A stretch of DNA of 37,416 nt from Flavivirga sp. 57AJ16 (GCF_028736925.1 NZ_JAQZAT010000027.1:1-37416), one strand, 5' to 3'. Positions 7,331 through 15,143 are shown, counted from the first letter of the stretch. A program made the numbers and translations. The notes: generated by a model from the letters alone, not told the origin.

Positions 7331-7644
7331 TTATTCATCATTTGCACACCATGAACCAATGTTGCGCCACTTTTTATAGCGGCTCCAACATGCAGTGCTT
7401 CCATCATTTCTTCCTTGGTAATACCACGCTGTAATCCGTCTTTTGTATAGGCATCGATACAGTAAGGACATTGTTCTGTATGGGAAACGGCTAATGCGAT
7501 TAAGGACTTTTCACGAGCTGTGAGTGCACCTTCTTCAAAAACTTTTCCGTAGTATTCAAAAAATTTATCACCTAGTTCTTGATTCCATTCACTTATTTTT
7601 CCAAACTTTTTAAGATCTGCTGGATCGTAATACGTTTTTTGCAT
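7309..7644 (-). CDS. ArsS-associated AhpD-like (carboxymuconolactone decarboxylase family) protein
   Basis: This 111-residue protein is an AhpD/CMD-fold protein with the redox motif EQCPYC (Cys59, Cys62) and the block LTAREKSLIALAVSHTEQCP. It matches the small peroxidase-like family (TIGR04169) found beside ArsS. Classical AhpD has a histidine four residues after the second cysteine; here that position is Tyr66, while His55 lies upstream. It is the first gene of the operon, separated from arsS only by the tandem duplication. The role is probably thiol-disulfide or peroxide chemistry on arsenic intermediates, which is inference; only the fold and the association are supported. Confidence 0.85.
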   Translation of the reverse strand: MQKTYYDPADLKKFGKISEWNQELGDKFFEYYGKVFEEGALTAREKSLIALAVSHTEQCPYCIDAYTKDGLQRGITKEEMMEALHVGAAIKSGATLVHGVQMMNKVNKLEM

Positions 7645-7714
7645 AAAATTTAATTTTCACTAAAGATAAAAATCTATTAAGGTTCTGTCGAAAAATTTAA
7701 AAATACTTAACAAA

Positions 7715-7757
7715 AAAGTTCAACTATTATTTTGGTAAAAAATAATAGTTGAACTTT
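7715..7757 (-). terminator. Perfect 19-bp stem-loop upstream of the ars operon
   Basis: The arms 7715-7733 and 7739-7757 are perfectly complementary (AAAGTTCAACTATTATTTT and its complement) around a 5-nt loop. On the minus strand the stem is followed by TTTTTTG, as in an intrinsic terminator. It lies about 70 bp before the first ars gene, so it either ends transcription coming from the acyl-CoA dehydrogenase side or acts as a leader attenuator. The stem is AT-rich. Confidence 0.55.
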
Positions 7758-8063
7758 ATGGTCTTTAATTTGATATGAGTGTGAAAAGATAAACGAAACC
7801 CGCTCGGGAAACCTACCATGGGATTACAAAATTTCACTAATTAATGAATAGATGGATAAGGTTTTATATTATCCTTATTTTCTGTACAAAAAAAGCTTTT
7901 TGGTACTGAATAAATAGTGTTTAGAAGACTTCCTGTTAATTTATCTTGATGAACCCTCCTAAATTTCGATTTTATCGAAATTATCCTCCCTTTTGAAAAG
8001 TGAGGAGCAGGTCTGATTTATATTTTCGTGTACTATTTTAAATTTGAGTGTCATTTTAATGTA

Positions 8064-8226
8064 ATACCAATTAAGAATTAAAATACGCAATTCAAACTCA
8101 TTCATTAATTCGTTTTATCACTTTACTCATCATTTCCATAGCTTAGGCTACGCAAATAACACGCAGCAGGCAAAAACAAATAAGCAATGTCGTTTTCAGT
8201 AGCTCATTTTAATTCATAATTGGTAT
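8064..8226. mobile_element. MITE-like element with 21-bp terminal inverted repeats
   Basis: The ends 8064-8084 and 8206-8226 are inverted repeats with one mismatch; the left end begins ATACCAATTAAGAATTAAAA. The 163-bp body has no coding capacity. A related right end (AGCTCATTTTAAATAATAAT and following bases) recurs at 8606-8633, and a related left end (ATACCAATTATG) starts at 8229, so a second, larger relative may occupy 8229-8633. No clear target duplication is seen. Confidence 0.55.
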
Positions 8227-8374
8227 AATACCAATTATGACTCAAAACAACCCCTATAATTAGTTTAGTTCACTATCTTTCATTTTAAAAATAGGAGTTC
8301 ATGAATCTTCGATTACAATTTCGCTCATATTTCAATATAAAACATGAGCTCAGCTCGACTGGGTATAAAACCAT

Positions 8375-8554
8375 AACAAAGGCTCAATGTCATTAAGTTA
8401 AGGAAATTTGTTCTTTATTTGTCACATTGAGCGCAGTCGAAATGCTAATAAAAACTAGAACTCCAATAGGTCTTCGACTTTAGCCTGTCTTGAGCGGAGC
8501 CGAAAGGCTCAGACTGACATTACGGCCTTAACTTAATGACATTGAACAAAGGCT
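8375..8554. mobile_element. MITE-like insertion with 19-bp TIRs and 10-bp target duplication
   Basis: The element proper is 8385-8544 (160 bp). Its termini CAATGTCATTAAGTTAAGG (8385-8403) and the exact complement at 8526-8544 are perfect. The flanks 8375-8384 and 8545-8554 are the identical 10-mer AACAAAGGCT, the expected mark of transposition. There is no open frame inside; the body contains the motifs CATTGAGCGCAGTCGAAATG and CTTGAGCGGAGCCGAAAGG. Positions 8382-8438 are identical to 37245-37301. Confidence 0.75.
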
Positions 8555-8661
8555 ATGATTGAATTTTCTATCTTATCTGATCAAAATATAATTCAAATTA
8601 TTTATAGCTCATTTTAAATAATAATTGGTGTAAGATGGCACTCCTCATAAATTTAACTACC

Positions 8662-8859
8662 GTGAGTACACAAAAAAAGCACAAAAAAAAGATTGGACAC
8701 GAATGGCACAAATTTTCACTAATTATTCTGTCTATTGACAGGATTTCAAGCCTATATAGACTAGGGATTCATATTCATGCAGAGTCCAATCTATACCATA
8801 AAGTATTGGATTCGTGTGAATTTGTGCCATTCGTGTCTTTTTTAAAGATGTGTACACAC
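8662..8859. repeat. Long imperfect palindrome
   Basis: Arms 8696-8719 and 8814-8837 share GACACGAATGGCACAAATT and its complement, with a few mismatches inward. An outer pair, GTGAGTACACA at 8662-8672 and TGTGTACACAC at 8849-8859, is also nearly complementary. Poly-A and poly-T runs lie between the arms. The apparent frame across it is a by-product of the palindrome. Confidence 0.6.
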
Positions 8860-9014
8860 TAGATAAATTTAAGAGGAGAGGAATTCCAATTTTAAACTTA
8901 AAATTGGAAGAAAGATGAGTTCAACACTAGGCCCTATCTGATACTTATCTTCAAGCGATTATTGTACACTTAAACTTAATCATTTTCGTTAATTAGTCAA
9001 TCTATCAACAGATT

Positions 9015-10157
9015 TTACTCTCTTATAAGACTTCTTGAGATGACAATTTTCTGTATTTCTGAAGTCCCCTCGTAAATCTGTGTGATTTTTGCATCACGCA
9101 TAAGGCGTTCTACATGATATTCTTTTACAAAACCATTGCCGCCATGTATTTGTACGGCTTCAACAGTATGTTCCATGGCAACTTTAGAGGCATAAAGCTT
9201 AGCCATAGCACTGGATTTGTCATAATTATTGCCCTGGTCTTTATCCCAGGCAGCTTTCATGACCAAGTGGCGGGCTGCTTCAATTTCGGTATACATATCG
9301 GCTAACTTAAAAGCAATCGCTTGATGGTTGCATATTTCTGTACCAAAGGCTTTTCGCTCTTTCGAGTATTTTAAAGCTAGTTCGTAAGCGCCTGAGGCAA
9401 TTCCTAAGGCTTGTGAGGCAATTCCAATACGTCCGCCAGATAAGGTTTTCATAGCGAACCTAAACCCAGAGCCGTCAGGGCCTATTCTATTTTCTTTAGG
9501 AACTTTTACATCGTTAAATTGTAAAGTATGTGTGTCGCTTCCGCGAATACCTAGTTTATCTTCTTTTGGACCAATATGAAATCCCTCTGTTCCCTTTTCA
9601 AGAATAAAGGCATTAATACCATGAGAACCTTTGTCTTTATCGGTTTGCGCTATTACCAGGTATACATCTGCACTTCCGCCATTGGTAATCCAGTTTTTTG
9701 TACCATTAATCAAGTAGTGATCGCCTTTGTCGATAGCAGTAGTTTTTTGTGAAGTAGCATCACTCCCCGCTTCTGGCTCACTTAAACAAAAAGCTCCAAG
9801 GAACTCACCCGTAGCCAATTTTGTTAAATATTTTTGTTTTTGTTCTTCAGACCCATAAGTTTCTAACCCATAACAAACCAATGAATTATTTACGGAAACC
9901 ATCACAGAGGCAGAAGCATCGATTTTTGATAATTCCTCCATGATAAGAACATAGGAGATGGCATCCATGCCACTACCACCGTACTTAGGGTCTACCATAA
10001 TGCCCATAAACCCTAGTTTTCCCATTTTCTTTACTAATTCATTTGGAAATTTTTGCTTATTATCGCGTTCAATAACACCAGGGAGTAATTCGGTTTGTGC
10101 AAAATCACGAGCAGCATCGCGTATCATGATATGTTCCTCTGAAAGATTAAAATCCAT
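9015..10157 (-). CDS. Short-chain acyl-CoA dehydrogenase
   Basis: This 380-residue flavoprotein oxidises acyl-CoA to 2-enoyl-CoA in the cytosol and passes electrons to electron-transfer flavoprotein. All three domains are complete: the N-terminal helical domain (1-120), the beta domain with CLSEPEAGSD (about 129-138) and WITNGG, and the C-terminal helical domain with RKAFG and QIHGGNG. The catalytic base is Glu363 in YEGTSEIQ, placed as in butyryl-CoA dehydrogenase. The protein belongs to the butyryl/short-chain group, but acyl length cannot be fixed from sequence. It is divergent from anmK across 94 bp and not linked to the ars operon. Confidence 0.92.
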   Translation of the reverse strand: MDFNLSEEHIMIRDAARDFAQTELLPGVIERDNKQKFPNELVKKMGKLGFMGIMVDPKYGGSGMDAISYVLIMEELSKIDASASVMVSVNNSLVCYGLETYGSEEQKQKYLTKLATGEFLGAFCLSEPEAGSDATSQKTTAIDKGDHYLINGTKNWITNGGSADVYLVIAQTDKDKGSHGINAFILEKGTEGFHIGPKEDKLGIRGSDTHTLQFNDVKVPKENRIGPDGSGFRFAMKTLSGGRIGIASQALGIASGAYELALKYSKERKAFGTEICNHQAIAFKLADMYTEIEAARHLVMKAAWDKDQGNNYDKSSAMAKLYASKVAMEHTVEAVQIHGGNGFVKEYHVERLMRDAKITQIYEGTSEIQKIVISRSLIRE

Positions 10158-10196
10158 AATTCTTCAATTTATTGTTGATTTGATAAAAAATATGTA

Positions 10197-10204
10197 CAAA
10201 TATA
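10197..10204 (-). promoter_or_regulatory. Probable -7 box for the acyl-CoA dehydrogenase gene
   Basis: On the minus strand this reads TATATTTG, a full match to the Bacteroidota TAnnTTTG box, about 40 bp before the start codon at 10157. A weak -33 candidate (ATTGA, 10224-10228) lies at an acceptable distance. Confidence 0.45.
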
Positions 10205-10251
10205 GCTTTTTGGTGTCATATTTTCAATAAGGATTATTATTTTTACATAAT

Positions 10252-11316
10252 ATGATAAAAAATAAGTATAAGGTGATTGGTGTTATGTCTGGGACCTCGT
10301 TAGATGGGGTGGACATTGTTTATGTAGCTTTTGAATTGGATGATGTATGGCGTTTTAGAATGATAGATTTTGAGACAGTTAGTTACAGTTCGGATTGGGA
10401 AAGCATACTTAGCAATCTAGTTTCGTACAATACTACTGAATTACAACGAATAGATGACCATTATACTAATTACCTATCGCATATTATAAAAGATTTCATT
10501 AATAAAAATGGTATCAAGGATATTGATGCTATTTGTTCGCATGGGCATACCGCTTTACATCAACCAGATAGTGGTATGACATATCAAATAGGCAATCAGC
10601 CAATTATTGCACGATTATTGAACGAAACGGTGGTTTGTGATTTTAGAGTTCAAGATGTTGAGCTTCAAGGACAAGGTGCGCCATTGGTTCCAATAGGCGA
10701 TAAATTGCTATTTTCTGAATATGATTTTTGTTTGAATTTGGGAGGGTTTGCAAATATTTCCACCGAGTTGAATAATAAGAGAATTGCTTATGATGTCTGT
10801 CCGGTAAACATCGTTTTAAACCACTATACTAAATTAATTGGGTTTGATTATGATGATGGCGGCAAAATGGCGGCAACAGGAAATGTGAATAATGAATTGC
10901 TTGATAAATTAAATGACCTTGCATTTTACAAAGAAGATTGCCCTAAATCTTTAGGTCTTGAATGGGTCAATAAAAATATGCTTCCTCTAATTGATGCTTT
11001 CCAATTAAAGACAAAAGATATTCTAAAAACTTTTGTTGAGCATGTTGCTATACAGATAGTTAAGGAAATAAATAAAAAGGAGCACGGTTCTGTTCTCGTT
11101 ACTGGGGGAGGTGCCTATAATCATTATTTAATAAGTAAACTTAAAGAGTATTCGCAGCATCACATTATAATACCTTCAAATGAGGTTGTGGAATTTAAAG
11201 AGGCGTTGATTTTTGGGCTTCTAGGTGTGCTTAAATTAAGAAACGAAGTTAACTGTTTAAAAAGTGTTACAGGAGCCACAAAAGATCACAGTTCCGGAAA
11301 AATATTTCTACCTTAA
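10252..11316 (+). CDS. anmK: Anhydro-N-acetylmuramic acid kinase
   Basis: This 354-residue kinase opens the 1,6-anhydro ring of anhMurNAc and phosphorylates it to MurNAc-6-phosphate in cell-wall recycling. The ATP-binding phosphate loop is GVMSGTSLDGVD (about 9-20); CSHGHTALHQP, GQGAPLVPIGD (catalytic aspartate at its end) and LNLGGFANIS follow, and VTGGGAYN sits near the C-terminus. The length fits AnmK, slightly shorter than the enterobacterial enzyme. Transcription starts in the 94-bp divergent region with the acyl-CoA dehydrogenase gene, and the gene ends at a stem-loop terminator. Confidence 0.93.
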   Translation: MIKNKYKVIGVMSGTSLDGVDIVYVAFELDDVWRFRMIDFETVSYSSDWESILSNLVSYNTTELQRIDDHYTNYLSHIIKDFINKNGIKDIDAICSHGHTALHQPDSGMTYQIGNQPIIARLLNETVVCDFRVQDVELQGQGAPLVPIGDKLLFSEYDFCLNLGGFANISTELNNKRIAYDVCPVNIVLNHYTKLIGFDYDDGGKMAATGNVNNELLDKLNDLAFYKEDCPKSLGLEWVNKNMLPLIDAFQLKTKDILKTFVEHVAIQIVKEINKKEHGSVLVTGGGAYNHYLISKLKEYSQHHIIIPSNEVVEFKEALIFGLLGVLKLRNEVNCLKSVTGATKDHSSGKIFLP

Positions 11317-11323
11317 AAATAAT

Positions 11324-11355
11324 AAAAAACTAATTTTAAAGGATTTTAGTTTTTT
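11324..11355 (+). terminator. Stem-loop terminator after anmK
   Basis: AAAAAACTAA (11324-11333) pairs with TTAGTTTTTT (11346-11355) around a 12-nt loop. The stem is AT-rich and can work on either strand. Confidence 0.5.
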
Positions 11356-11362
11356 ATATTTG
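11355..11362 (+). promoter_or_regulatory. Probable -7 promoter box for the amino-acid dehydrogenase gene
   Basis: TATATTTG matches the Bacteroidota TAnnTTTG box and directly follows the anmK terminator, 110 bp before the dehydrogenase start. No good TTTG box is visible at the usual distance upstream, so the call is tentative. Confidence 0.4.
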
Positions 11363-11471
11363 TTGCAATAATAATTTAAATCATTTTCTCATGACTCAGC
11401 TTTAGCTACGCTTAATAAAAACTCTAAAAAATTAAATGTAAGCCATACGTGAATCAACTTAAAAATAGAAA

Positions 11472-12698
11472 ATGAAAGAATTATTAAAAAAATTTGAAAA
11501 TAAAGTTCCAGAAATAGTTTTTAATTGGAAAGATACAGAGACATATGCAGAGGGATGGACTGTTATAAACTCTTTGCGGGGAGGAGCAGCCGGAGGAGGA
11601 ACACGCATGCGAAATGGTCTGGATATGAATGAAGTTTTATCCTTGGCCAAAACGATGGAGATCAAATTTACAGTTTCGGGCCCTGCCATAGGGGGCGCGA
11701 AATCGGGCATAAATTTTGATCCAAGTGATCCTCGAAAAAAGGAGGTTTTAGAACGGTGGTATGCTGCCGTATCCCCATTATTAAAAAGTTATTATGGAAC
11801 AGGGGGCGATTTAAATGTAGATGAAATACATGAAGTGATTCCAATTACAGAAGAGAGTGGTGTATGGCATCCCCAAGAAGGTGTCTTTAATGGCCATTTT
11901 AAACCAACTGAAGCAGATAAGATAAATAGAATAGGGCAGTTGAGACATGGGGTTATCAAAGTCATAGAAAGTGCTAATTATTCTCCCGATGTAGCAAGAA
12001 AGTATACGGTAGCAGATATGATTACTGGTTTTGGTGTTGCCGAAGCAGTTAAACAGTACTATCATATTTATGGAGGGGCTGTTAAAGGTAAGCGAGCAGT
12101 GATTCAAGGTTTTGGAAATGTGGGCGCAGCTGCAGCTTTTTACTTGTCACAAATGGGGGCTAAAGTTGTTGGGATTATTGATATTGCTGGAGGTTTAATT
12201 AATGAAAAAGGATTTACTTTTGAAGAAATAACCAGTTTATTTCTTGCAAAAAAAGGGAATACATTAGTAAGTGATGATTTAATTCCTTTTGAAGAAGCCA
12301 ATCAAAAGATCTGGTCTATAAAAACAGAGATTTTTGCACCTTGTGCAGCATCACGTTTAATCACACTTCACCAAATAGATCAAATGATCGATAATGGTTT
12401 AGAAGTTATTTCCTGTGGGGCAAATGTCCCTTTTGCCGATAAAGAGATCTTCTTTGGGCCTATTATGGAACATATCGATTATAAAGTGAGTTTAATCCCA
12501 GATTTTATTTCTAATTGCGGAATGGCCCGTGTCTTTGCATATTTTATGGAACGCAAAGTACAGATGACGGATGACGCCATATTTAATGATACATCAAATA
12601 TAATAAGAGAAGCACTACAAAAAGTGTATAGCAAAAGCGAATTAAAAACAGAGATCAGTGCAACAGCATTTGAAATTGCGCTCAATCAATTAATATAA
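11472..12698 (+). CDS. Glu/Leu/Phe/Val family amino-acid dehydrogenase
   Basis: This 408-residue NAD(P)-dependent dehydrogenase catalyses oxidative deamination of an amino acid, or the reverse. The dimerisation domain (about 20-160) carries the glycine-rich GGAAGGGTRMR, Lys65, GGAKSGINFDP with Lys77 as the catalytic lysine, and GTGGDLNVDE. The Rossmann domain carries GFGNVG (213-218). The sequence shows the family but not the substrate; glutamate and branched-chain amino acids are both possible. The nhaD gene begins 10 nt downstream, so the two are probably co-transcribed. Confidence 0.88.
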   Translation: MKELLKKFENKVPEIVFNWKDTETYAEGWTVINSLRGGAAGGGTRMRNGLDMNEVLSLAKTMEIKFTVSGPAIGGAKSGINFDPSDPRKKEVLERWYAAVSPLLKSYYGTGGDLNVDEIHEVIPITEESGVWHPQEGVFNGHFKPTEADKINRIGQLRHGVIKVIESANYSPDVARKYTVADMITGFGVAEAVKQYYHIYGGAVKGKRAVIQGFGNVGAAAAFYLSQMGAKVVGIIDIAGGLINEKGFTFEEITSLFLAKKGNTLVSDDLIPFEEANQKIWSIKTEIFAPCAASRLITLHQIDQMIDNGLEVISCGANVPFADKEIFFGPIMEHIDYKVSLIPDFISNCGMARVFAYFMERKVQMTDDAIFNDTSNIIREALQKVYSKSELKTEISATAFEIALNQLI

Positions 12699-12708
12699 TA
12701 TTTTATAT

Positions 12709-14100
12709 ATGGAAGCAACAATTATTTTAGTATTTGTAATGGGGTATTTGGCCATTACTTTAGAGCATAGTATTAAAATTGATAAACTTATACCGGCATT
12801 GGTCATGATGGCTATTTGTTGGGCATTAATTGCATTAGGTTTAGAAAGCTTCCCGGAGTGGTTTGATTCATCAAAACATGCTTTATTAGACAGTTTTGGA
12901 ACGTTTTCTTTAGAAGAAAAGACACATCTTATGGAAGAAACCTTACTGCATCATTTAGGTAAGACATCAGAAATATTGGTGTTTCTTTTAGGGGCCATGA
13001 CCATTGTTGAAATCATTGATTATTTTGATGGCTTTTCTACTATTAAAGATTTTATAAAGACCAAGAAGAAAACTAAGATTTTATGGATTTTCTCTATTTT
13101 AGCGTTTGTTCTTTCTGCTATCATAGATAATCTTACCGCTACTATTGTACTTATTTCAATACTTCAAAAAATCGTAAAAGATAGAAGTGTGCGTATTTGG
13201 TTTGCAGGTTTAATTATTATTGCGGCCAATGCTGGAGGGGCGTGGTCGCCTATTGGGGATGTAACCACTACAATGTTATGGATTGGCAAAAAAGTAACAA
13301 CAGGTCATTTAATAGGTTATTTGTTTGTGCCTTCTTTATTGTGTATGGCCGTACCGGCATTAATAGCGTCTTTTTTACCGGCATTTAAAGGCGATTTGAA
13401 TATCGAAGAGGTTGAGGAGAAAAAGAAGTCAAAGTTTAGTAGCACCATGCTTTACCTTGGCTTGGGAGCTATTGTGTTTGTTCCAATATTTAAGATGATA
13501 ACCCATTTACCACCATATGTAGGTATGATGCTATCATTAGGTGTCGTGGCTATTTTTGCCGAAATATATAGTAGTTCTAAATTTAGTATGACAGAGTTTG
13601 GGTCTCAAGAAAGCGATGCACATGCGCACCACAGTCCCGTACATTATTCCCTCTCAAAAATAGAATTACCAAGTATTTTGTTCTTCTTGGGTATATTAAT
13701 GGCAGTGGCAGCTTTAGAGTCTTTAGGGATTTTGTTTAGCTTTGCATCATCCTTGCAGGAATCAATGCCGGCATTGGGTACCGAAATGCATGCGAGTGGC
13801 GTGTCGGATTTAGTTGTATTGTTATTGGGTGTAGGGTCTGCAGTTATAGATAATGTGCCATTAGTGGCTGCCAGTTTAGGAATGTTTTCAGAACCATTAG
13901 ATCATGAATTATGGCATTTCATAGCTTTTTCGGCAGGAACAGGCGGTAGTATGTTAATTATAGGATCTGCAGCAGGCGTTGTCGCTATGGGCATGGAAAA
14001 AATAGATTTTTTCTGGTACTTAAAAAAGATTTCATGGTTAGCTTTAATTGGTTTTCTTGTAGGCTCTGCGGCTTTTATGGTGACCAGAACCATTTTTTAA
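12709..14100 (+). CDS. nhaD: NhaD-type sodium:proton antiporter
   Basis: This 463-residue inner-membrane protein belongs to the ion-transporter superfamily and should exchange Na+ for H+. About a dozen hydrophobic segments are visible. The two pseudo-symmetric signature loops are IIDNLTATIVL (about 143-153) and VIDNVPLVAA (about 382-391), with GGAWSPIGDVTTTMLW near 180-195 and GTGGSMLIIGSAAG near 410. A His-rich cytosolic stretch (DAHAHHSPVH) lies in the central loop. It follows the amino-acid dehydrogenase at 10 nt. NhaD fits a marine, sodium-exposed organism. Confidence 0.9.
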   Translation: MEATIILVFVMGYLAITLEHSIKIDKLIPALVMMAICWALIALGLESFPEWFDSSKHALLDSFGTFSLEEKTHLMEETLLHHLGKTSEILVFLLGAMTIVEIIDYFDGFSTIKDFIKTKKKTKILWIFSILAFVLSAIIDNLTATIVLISILQKIVKDRSVRIWFAGLIIIAANAGGAWSPIGDVTTTMLWIGKKVTTGHLIGYLFVPSLLCMAVPALIASFLPAFKGDLNIEEVEEKKKSKFSSTMLYLGLGAIVFVPIFKMITHLPPYVGMMLSLGVVAIFAEIYSSSKFSMTEFGSQESDAHAHHSPVHYSLSKIELPSILFFLGILMAVAALESLGILFSFASSLQESMPALGTEMHASGVSDLVVLLLGVGSAVIDNVPLVAASLGMFSEPLDHELWHFIAFSAGTGGSMLIIGSAAGVVAMGMEKIDFFWYLKKISWLALIGFLVGSAAFMVTRTIF

Positions 14101-14185
14101 TACGGATTGCGCATTGGAAAATCCCCGCTTGCCAGACGAGCAGGTATTACAAATTAAAAAGACTTTATATTATACAGAAACCTAT

Positions 14186-14205
14186 AAAAAAACCTTGGTT
14201 TTTTT
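14186..14205 (+). terminator. Palindromic terminator after nhaD
   Basis: AAAAAAACC (14186-14194) and GGTTTTTTT (14197-14205) are perfectly complementary around TT. This gives a tight hairpin with a U-run, 86 bp after the nhaD stop. Confidence 0.6.
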
Positions 14206-14415
14206 GTGAGGTTAATCTTCGTGATAAGGTTTAAGTGCTTAATATGGGTTTAATTAAAGAAGTATTCCTCGATTTTCATCCAAATTTCAAATAAAATTAT
14301 CATTTTCGTAAAATCAAAGATTTGCGAATGCTGTATTAAAATAAATACTAATTAAGTAAAGCAGGAATTCGGGCAAAAAGTATTTTTGCATACTTTAGTA
14401 GAAAAAGAAACGTTA

Positions 14416-14423
14416 TACATTTG
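14416..14423 (+). promoter_or_regulatory. -7 box for the exbB-exbD-tonB operon
   Basis: TACATTTG matches TAnnTTTG exactly, 18 bp before the exbB ATG. The nearest perfect TTTG box (14385-14388) is farther away than usual (27-bp spacer); TTTA at 14394 has better spacing. Confidence 0.5.
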
Positions 14424-14440
14424 CAATAAATTTAAATTAT

Positions 14441-15142
14441 ATGCTTAATACATTATTACAAACCACACAAGAGGGGGCCGAAGTGCTTACCGACGAAGAA
14501 TCAGTTGAAAAAACACTTTCAATTATAGAATTAATAAGCAGCGGAGGAGTTGCAGGACAGATTATTATTGCTGTTCTTTTTATATTACTTGTTGGGGCTA
14601 CTTATATTTATTTTGAACGTATTTTTGCTATAAAGGCCGCTTCGCAAGTGGATTCAAATTTTATGAATCAAATTAAAGACCATGTGAGTAATGGAAAAAT
14701 TGATTCGGCTCAAATGTTATGTGCTCAAGTAAATACTCCAGTTTCTAGATTAATTGGGAAAGGCATTTCAAGAATAGGAAAACCTCTTGCCGATATTAAT
14801 ACAGCCATTGAAAATGCTGGGCGCTTGGAAATTTATGGCTTAGAAAAAAATGTGAGTATTTTGGCAACGATCTCTGGGGCTGGGCCTATGATCGGATTTC
14901 TTGGAACGGTTATTGGTATGATATTGGCAATATTCGAACTAGCCAATGCAGGTGGAACGATACAGATGGATGTTTTGGCAAGTGGATTGTATACGGCCAT
15001 GACAACTACCGTTGCAGGGTTAATTGTAGGTATTGTTGCTTACATTGCGTATAATCATTTGGTAGTAAAGACAGATAAAGTAGTATACCAGATGGAAGCT
15101 AATTCTTTAGAGTTCCTAGACCATTTAAACGAGCCTACGTAA
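14441..15142 (+). CDS. exbB: MotA/TolQ/ExbB proton channel family protein
   Basis: This 233-residue inner-membrane subunit forms the proton channel that drives TonB. Membrane helix 1 lies at about 38-58 (IIIAVLFILLVGATYIYFE); helices 2 and 3 lie in the C-terminal half, with the family motif ISGAGPMIGFLGTVIGMI and TAMTTTVAGLIVGIVAYIAY. The N-terminal 35 residues are a non-cleaved periplasmic extension typical of Bacteroidota ExbB. It is followed 1 nt later by exbD, so the two are coupled. With two SusC porins nearby, TonB energisation is a sensible role, although TolQ-like use cannot be excluded. Confidence 0.88.
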   Translation: MLNTLLQTTQEGAEVLTDEESVEKTLSIIELISSGGVAGQIIIAVLFILLVGATYIYFERIFAIKAASQVDSNFMNQIKDHVSNGKIDSAQMLCAQVNTPVSRLIGKGISRIGKPLADINTAIENAGRLEIYGLEKNVSILATISGAGPMIGFLGTVIGMILAIFELANAGGTIQMDVLASGLYTAMTTTVAGLIVGIVAYIAYNHLVVKTDKVVYQMEANSLEFLDHLNEPT

Positions 15143-15143
15143 T

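Larger units (their letters stand above)
7645..9014. other. 1.37-kb gene-free, repeat-dense region
   Basis: No open frame here looks like a real protein. The region holds the 19-bp stem-loop at 7715-7757, a small hairpin at 7962-7982 (AATTTCGAT, TTT, ATCGAAATT), a second at 7985-8005 (CCTCCCTTTT against AAAAGTGAGG), the inverted-repeat element 8064-8226, the element with target duplication at 8375-8554 and the long imperfect palindrome 8662-8859. A second copy of the right end of the first element lies at 8606-8633. It separates the ars operon from the acyl-CoA dehydrogenase gene. Confidence 0.7.
14101..14440. other. 340-bp gap between nhaD and exbB
   Basis: No gene is seen. The gap has a repeat-like GC-rich patch at 14121-14144 (CCCCGCTTGCCAGACGAGCA), the terminator at 14186-14205 and the exbB promoter box near 14416. 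The short frame running out of nhaD is an out-of-frame shadow. Confidence 0.6.

Noticed and set aside
7691-7714. Promoter of the ars operon
   Set aside because: A TTTG and a TAAATTTT are present on the minus strand but are only 11 bp apart, too close for the Bacteroidota consensus.
8635-8862. 75-codon plus-strand frame
   Set aside because: It lies within the long palindrome, has no recognisable protein features and its ends are set by the inverted arms.
11472-12698. Naming the dehydrogenase as leucine or glutamate dehydrogenase
   Set aside because: The family motifs are clear but substrate-determining residues cannot be assigned without an alignment.
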